Positions 59,546 through 64,000 of a stretch of 64,000 nucleotides of DNA are shown in pieces. The notes beneath the pieces were generated by a model, which was given only the letters and a program-made list of their open reading frames with translations, was not told the DNA's origin and did no database searches. How positions within the stretch are numbered: the stretch's first letter is position 1; every line of letters begins with the position of its first letter. Source of the DNA: JBAXTE01 sp963556065 (GTDB lineage: Bacteria > Bacteroidota > Bacteroidia > Bacteroidales > WCHB1-69); assembly GCA_963556065.3 (NCBI GenBank), contig CAUVYH020000018.1, positions 1 through 64,000 on the forward strand, given 5' to 3'. The translations under genes were made by a program, and so were the position numbers.

Positions 59546-61426
59546 ATGAAAACAAAAAAAGCCATCATCCTAATTGGAATCCTGATATTGGGGAGCAACC
59601 TTTTTGCTCAAATTAACGGTTATGCTCGGGTCACGGCAGTTGATGTGAACAAAAAAGTGTTAACCGTTGCAAATGTAAATCAGGTGCATGGAAACTTTGA
59701 GATTGGTAAAAAAGTGATTGTTTATCACACCCAAGGAAAAGTAGTGGCTAATTTATGGAACAATAGCAATTATGGGCAAATTGGAACCATAGGTAACACC
59801 GGACGCATTGAAATTGCGATCGTGAAAAACATCACATATACATTTGGGGTTCCTTCTTCAATAGAGTTAACACAAAGTTTATCATACGCTCCGGAAATAA
59901 ATGCCAATTCGAGTATCCAATTGATTACTTATCCTGAATTCACCAATTATTCTACATCTTCAAATATATCGGCTCTACCTTGGGATGGAAAAGTTGGCGG
60001 TGTGGTTGCATTTCGGGTTATTGGGAATTTAACATTAAACAACAACATCACCGCTGATGGGGCCGGGTTTCGAGGTGGTGCCAAAAGTGATAATATTCAA
60101 GGCGATTGCAACAATTACACATTCCAAAGTAGTGATGCAAAATTTTCCGGCAAAGGGGAAGGAATTTATAAAGTAAGCGATGGTATTCATAAATATGCCA
60201 TGGGACATCTTGCAAATGGTGGTGGCGGAGGAAATCCACACAATGCTGGTGGCGGTGGCGGAGGAAATTATTCTGCAGGTGGTAGCGGAGGAATTGGCTG
60301 GGAATGTGGGGTGAATGCCGGTGGCCTTGGAGGTACAGGATTGGAAAATGAAATTACAAGAGATGTTGTTATCGCATTTTTTGGCGGTGGCGGTGGCGGT
60401 GGTCAGCAAAATGGTCATTTTGCCAGTGACGGGTCAAATGGTGGTGGTCTAATTATAATCGAAGCTGATTCCATCATAGTCAATTCAGGAAATGTTAAAA
60501 TTTCTGCCAATGGGTTAAATGCGCCCAATACAACAGGGCAAGATGGTGCCGGTGCCGGGGGTGCCGGGGGCTCTTTAATCATTAAAACAAAAGGGGTTAA
60601 GATTAATACTGCAAAACTGGCTTCCCTATTGCTTTCTGCCAGTGGAGGAAATGGAGGGAGTGTTATTCATCGCGATTCTCATGGAGCTGGGGGTGGCGGT
60701 GGCACCGGATTGATAAAATATATAAATACTGATTTAACTAAGGTTGCAGGAGTTTCAATTTCAAATAATCCGGGCACAGCAGGAATGGATGATAATAATT
60801 TATTTCCTCGTATCACTGCGCAAAATGGCGTAAATAAATCGGGGTTGATCTTTTATCCTGGCAACATTAGTTTACCTATTGAATTGGTCGATCAGAAAGT
60901 AATTTGCACTGAAAAAGGTGCTTTGATTTCTTGGACTACAGCTACAGAAGTGAATAATGATTATTTCCAAATTGAAAAATCGGAAGATGCTAAAGCTTGG
61001 GAAATTCTTGATATTTTAAAAGGGGCAGGAAATTCTAATTCATTAGCCCGTTATGAATTTTTAGACAACCAATTTTCAGAAAATACTGCATATTATCGCA
61101 TCAAACAAGTTGATTATGATGGCAAATACGAATATTCTCCAATACTAAGCATTTTCTGTAACGAAAGCGTCAATGCTTTTGAATTTACCGGTTATAAAAT
61201 TTCAGATAACCGATTAGATGTTTCTCTAAAAACAGACGATCCTGGTATCATCAAAATTTCATTGTGTGATATTAGCGGAAAAAAGATCACCTCATATACG
61301 GTAAACCATCCAGACAAAGGCGTGAATTTCATTCAACAGGAGGTCCATGTAATCAACGGTGTGTATATCTTAATCGTGGAACAAAACAACACTCGGATTT
61401 CAAAAAAACTGATTGTTTGTAATTAA
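59546..61426 (+). CDS. Glycine-rich surface protein with T9SS type A sorting domain
   Basis: A 626-residue protein starting at the ATG at 59546 (MKTKKAIILIGILILG); the frame is open further upstream, but without a signal peptide. Signal peptide residues 1-22. Residues about 150-390 are very glycine-rich (runs of five to six Gly in GGGGGNPHNAGGGGGG and IAFFGGGGGGGQ), with adhesin-like character. A fibronectin-like segment (ISWTTATEVNNDYFQIEKS) and a T9SS sorting domain (VYILIVEQNN to SKKLIVCN) follow. It is probably a secreted adhesin. A weak hairpin follows at 61531-61558. Confidence 0.75.
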   Translation: MKTKKAIILIGILILGSNLFAQINGYARVTAVDVNKKVLTVANVNQVHGNFEIGKKVIVYHTQGKVVANLWNNSNYGQIGTIGNTGRIEIAIVKNITYTFGVPSSIELTQSLSYAPEINANSSIQLITYPEFTNYSTSSNISALPWDGKVGGVVAFRVIGNLTLNNNITADGAGFRGGAKSDNIQGDCNNYTFQSSDAKFSGKGEGIYKVSDGIHKYAMGHLANGGGGGNPHNAGGGGGGNYSAGGSGGIGWECGVNAGGLGGTGLENEITRDVVIAFFGGGGGGGQQNGHFASDGSNGGGLIIIEADSIIVNSGNVKISANGLNAPNTTGQDGAGAGGAGGSLIIKTKGVKINTAKLASLLLSASGGNGGSVIHRDSHGAGGGGGTGLIKYINTDLTKVAGVSISNNPGTAGMDDNNLFPRITAQNGVNKSGLIFYPGNISLPIELVDQKVICTEKGALISWTTATEVNNDYFQIEKSEDAKAWEILDILKGAGNSNSLARYEFLDNQFSENTAYYRIKQVDYDGKYEYSPILSIFCNESVNAFEFTGYKISDNRLDVSLKTDDPGIIKISLCDISGKKITSYTVNHPDKGVNFIQQEVHVINGVYILIVEQNNTRISKKLIVCN

Positions 61427-61753
61427 AAATATAGCATTTATAAACTAACCAATAAGAAGAAGATGAAGTAACTCGGACTATAAAAAGTAATTTTTAAAAA
61501 GCGGATTTAAAAAAAAGCAGAAGCTTAGAATTCCTGTTATCAATTTTGATGACAGGAAATGTTTATTTGACAACTTATTGAAACATCATTAAAAAAAGAA
61601 TGAATAACACTATAAGTATTACAATGCTAAGCAAATAAACTGTTGTCGGATTAAATCCAAGTTAAATTCAAACATGCGTTTTTAGACAGAATAACAACCA
61701 TTTTTTAGAAACAAAAAAACATTCGAATAATTTTTATCCAAAATACATAAAGT
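61427..61753. other. Non-coding stretch between the two surface protein genes
   Basis: A hairpin of 12-base arms (61531-61542 and 61547-61558, one G-U pair) around a 4-base loop could be a weak terminator; no T-run follows. Nothing else seen. Confidence 0.45.
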
Positions 61754-64000
61754 ATGAAAAAACATCACGACATTTTAGTGAAATTAAAGAATGGGAATCC
61801 ATTCTTTAATTCAATAAAAATTGTTGCAAACAACAAAATACTGAAAACCGGTTTTGCGACTTTGGCTTTGCTTTTTTTTATTATAACCAGCATAAGCGCA
61901 GCAAATAGAACAAGCACAACATCAGGCAACTGGAATGTCGGATCCACGTGGGTTGGCGGTACAGTTCCTGTAGCTGGAGACAATATTACCATCGCCAGTG
62001 GACATATTGTAACCGTGCCAAATGGATATACCACACCCAATTACGGCACACTAACAACAAATGGGGGAACTTTGATTAATGCAGGCACGGCAACATTTAC
62101 AGGGGCCGTAACTATCGGCTCAACAGCAACTGCAAAAATATCAAATACAGGAATATTAAATTTCAATAGCACATCTTCATTTGCTTTCGGAAGTTCAATA
62201 ACAAATTCAGGTACAATAAACTTTGTTGGAGCAATGTCATATTCAGGAACTGCAACTGTTCCATCAGCTACAATTACCAATAATATTGGAGGAATAATAA
62301 ACTTCACGGCAAACAATACTCTTGCTACCACAGGAACCGCTATTTTCAACAATGGGACAATAAATTATGCTGCCAATTGGATAACCAACGCACAAACAAA
62401 TGTGTATAACTATGGATACATAACTGTGGGAGGAACATTAACAAGCACCGCTTCCTTAAAGAACTATGGAAAACTAACGATAACAGGAGATGCCACATTC
62501 AACGATAATGTAGCAGCCTTAAATTATAATTATTGCACCATCATAGCAAATGGGAATTTTACGAATAATTGTGCTAATTTCAAAAACTACGGTAATGTTT
62601 TGGCAACAACGGCTGCAAAAAAAATCACTAATTCAGCAACAGGAAAATATTATCAGGATGCAGGTGGAATTACGGTTGGAGTAAATTTCGATAATTCAGG
62701 CACCGTAGCAGGAGCTGGTAATTACTATTTTACAGGCGTAACACGAAACCTTGCAGGAACATTTGGCAACGATAACAATGGAATTAATTTTTATGATAGT
62801 GGTCTGCCTGCATTAATAATGGATGTGCAAACCGTTGCTCCCCATACTTCAGTTACAAAAACTGCTTTTACGCCCCCTGTTTCCTCAGACTTGGTAACAG
62901 GTTGTGTTATAGCAGCTAATATTCCCCCTCTTGCCAACGACGATTATTATATCACCACTTCAGGAGTTGTTGTTGGCGGAAATGTTTTGACGAATGATAT
63001 AGACCCGAATTTTGGTGACATCACCAGAGTAATGGGTACTCTTATCGCTTCCCCTCAACATGCCGGTTCGTTTAGTTTCAACCCGGATGGATCTTATTCA
63101 TACACATCGGTTGCCGGTTATGTCGGTTACGATATGTTTGCATACGTTGTTTGCGATAATGGAGTTCCAAATAAATGCGATACCGCAGTTGTAACAATTA
63201 CTGTAAATGGAAATATTGCAGTAAATCCCACATGCGGGAACCCTGGTCGTGATGGAGTTGGAACTATAACAACAATTCCAAATACATTTTGGCCCGGAAC
63301 GGCAAATGCAAATGCAGGTCAGAAAAACATCACCCTTGGAGGATATAATGCTGCCGGATCAAATGTGCCTATCGCAGCAGGCGACATGGTGATGATAATT
63401 CAAATTCAGGGTGCCGATATAAATAGTTCGAATAATGATGCGTATGGAGATGGATTAACAGGACAGGATGGCTCCGGATTTTTATTCAACACAAATTTAT
63501 CGGCAGGATATATCGAATATGGAATTGCTACAAATGCAATACCTGCAGGTGCCGGACCTTACACTTTAACTTTGGCCGATAACTTAGTGAACACTTATGT
63601 GAATTCAAATTATGTTGCCGGAGTTTCGGGACAAAGGAGATTTCAGGTCATCCGGGTTCCACAATATGCTTCATTAAAGCTGAATGCAGATATCACTGTT
63701 CCTGCATGGAATGGAACTACCGGAGGTGTTTTTGCGGTAACAGTTGCCGGAGCAATGGATTTTAATTCTAAAAAGATAGATGCAAAAGGAAAAGGTTTTA
63801 GAGGTGGCGGCGGTCGTGTTCTTTCCGGTGTTGGCACAGGAGCAAATACAGATTTCGTTTCAACTACGGCAAATAATACAAACGGTCAAAAAGGAGAAGG
63901 AATAGCCGGGACACCACAATATGTTAACAACGCAGGAGCATTATTGAACACTACATCTGAAGGCTATCCAGGAGGAAGTTGCGCACAAGGAGCCCCTGGT
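61754..64000 (+). CDS. Large repetitive surface protein, partial (runs off window)
   Basis: An open frame of 749 codons from the ATG at 61754 to the window end without a stop. The N-terminus is basic with a hydrophobic segment (FATLALLFFIITSISAA, about residues 36-52) that could be an extended signal peptide. The following 300 residues are a repetitive Thr/Asn/Gly-rich beta-helix-like region (SGNWNVGSTWVGG, VPNGY, ...). A cadherin-like module (PPLANDDYYITTSGVVVGGN, VCDNGVPNKCDTAVVTITV, about residues 392-490) comes next. Then a module shared with the preceding gene begins (KGKGFRGGGGRV). It is likely a secreted adhesin; the T9SS domain would be past the window. Confidence 0.7.
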   Translation, partial: MKKHHDILVKLKNGNPFFNSIKIVANNKILKTGFATLALLFFIITSISAANRTSTTSGNWNVGSTWVGGTVPVAGDNITIASGHIVTVPNGYTTPNYGTLTTNGGTLINAGTATFTGAVTIGSTATAKISNTGILNFNSTSSFAFGSSITNSGTINFVGAMSYSGTATVPSATITNNIGGIINFTANNTLATTGTAIFNNGTINYAANWITNAQTNVYNYGYITVGGTLTSTASLKNYGKLTITGDATFNDNVAALNYNYCTIIANGNFTNNCANFKNYGNVLATTAAKKITNSATGKYYQDAGGITVGVNFDNSGTVAGAGNYYFTGVTRNLAGTFGNDNNGINFYDSGLPALIMDVQTVAPHTSVTKTAFTPPVSSDLVTGCVIAANIPPLANDDYYITTSGVVVGGNVLTNDIDPNFGDITRVMGTLIASPQHAGSFSFNPDGSYSYTSVAGYVGYDMFAYVVCDNGVPNKCDTAVVTITVNGNIAVNPTCGNPGRDGVGTITTIPNTFWPGTANANAGQKNITLGGYNAAGSNVPIAAGDMVMIIQIQGADINSSNNDAYGDGLTGQDGSGFLFNTNLSAGYIEYGIATNAIPAGAGPYTLTLADNLVNTYVNSNYVAGVSGQRRFQVIRVPQYASLKLNADITVPAWNGTTGGVFAVTVAGAMDFNSKKIDAKGKGFRGGGGRVLSGVGTGANTDFVSTTANNTNGQKGEGIAGTPQYVNNAGALLNTTSEGYPGGSCAQGAPG

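Noticed and set aside
1..64000. tRNA, rRNA, prophage, integrase or insertion sequence genes
   Set aside because: I found no transposase, integrase or phage protein among the coding regions and no stretch that I could recognise as a tRNA or rRNA gene by eye; a dedicated RNA search was not possible.

Overview
The window looks like a chromosome segment from an anaerobic, fermentative member of the Bacteroidota, most likely Bacteroidales. The base composition is AT-rich. Several genes have promoters of the Bacteroidota type (-33 TTTG or TTG, -7 TAnnTTTG), and most start codons lack a Shine-Dalgarno sequence. The gene content agrees: a Bat (aerotolerance) operon, the rpmG-DUF4295-ftsY cluster, PD40/TPR lipoprotein-like proteins, and proteins ending in type IX secretion (T9SS) sorting domains. 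I cannot name the genus from sequence alone.

Layout. 1-6006 (minus): MoxR ATPase, DUF58 protein, a membrane protein, BatA, BatB, BatC and the start of BatD. 6107-11014 (minus): TrmH-like RNA methyltransferase, HU, a PabB/PabC pair and a TPR/PD40 protein. 11389-15118 (plus): L33, DUF4295, FtsY, IspH, RecF (frameshifted) and a DUF721/DciA-like protein. 15123-29143: envelope and housekeeping genes, including Ung, a BamA/TamA-like outer-membrane protein, a DUF5011 lipoprotein, an LtaS-like phosphoglycerol transferase followed by a lipid kinase and a SUI1-family factor, a GT2 glycosyltransferase, PepD and two T9SS cargo proteins. 29287-37703 (minus): a ten-gene [FeFe]-hydrogenase operon. 38045-41893 (minus): thioredoxin and DnaE (frameshifted). 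42354-46822: a HEAT protein, a PAS histidine kinase, and a divergent HxlR regulator/quinone oxidoreductase pair. 46953-54614 (minus): a YbhGFSR-like ABC-2 exporter with TolC and TetR. 55074-59103 (minus): two flavodoxin-like proteins and a NarL-type two-component system. 59546-64000 (plus): two large glycine-rich surface proteins, the second running off the window.

The most interesting locus is the hydrogenase operon. The catalytic genes (HydC/HydA/HydB-like, plus a [2Fe-2S] ferredoxin-like protein) would make an NAD-linked, probably electron-bifurcating [FeFe]-hydrogenase. Upstream in the same transcription unit sit six genes with a signalling look: two stand-alone DRTGG domain proteins, two small GHKL ATPases (one RsbW-like), a PHP phosphoesterase, and a second [FeFe]-hydrogenase-like protein that lacks the proton-relay cysteine. 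Four of the ten genes carry strong Shine-Dalgarno sequences, unlike the genes around them, which hints at horizontal acquisition.

Three genes (recF, dnaE and one ABC ATPase) are each broken by a single frameshift, two of them in A6 homopolymers. Because dnaE is essential, sequencing error is the simplest explanation. The exporter operon also contains several families of short interspersed repeats; one family encodes the C-terminal tail of an ATPase, and another recurs beside moxR some 46 kb away.
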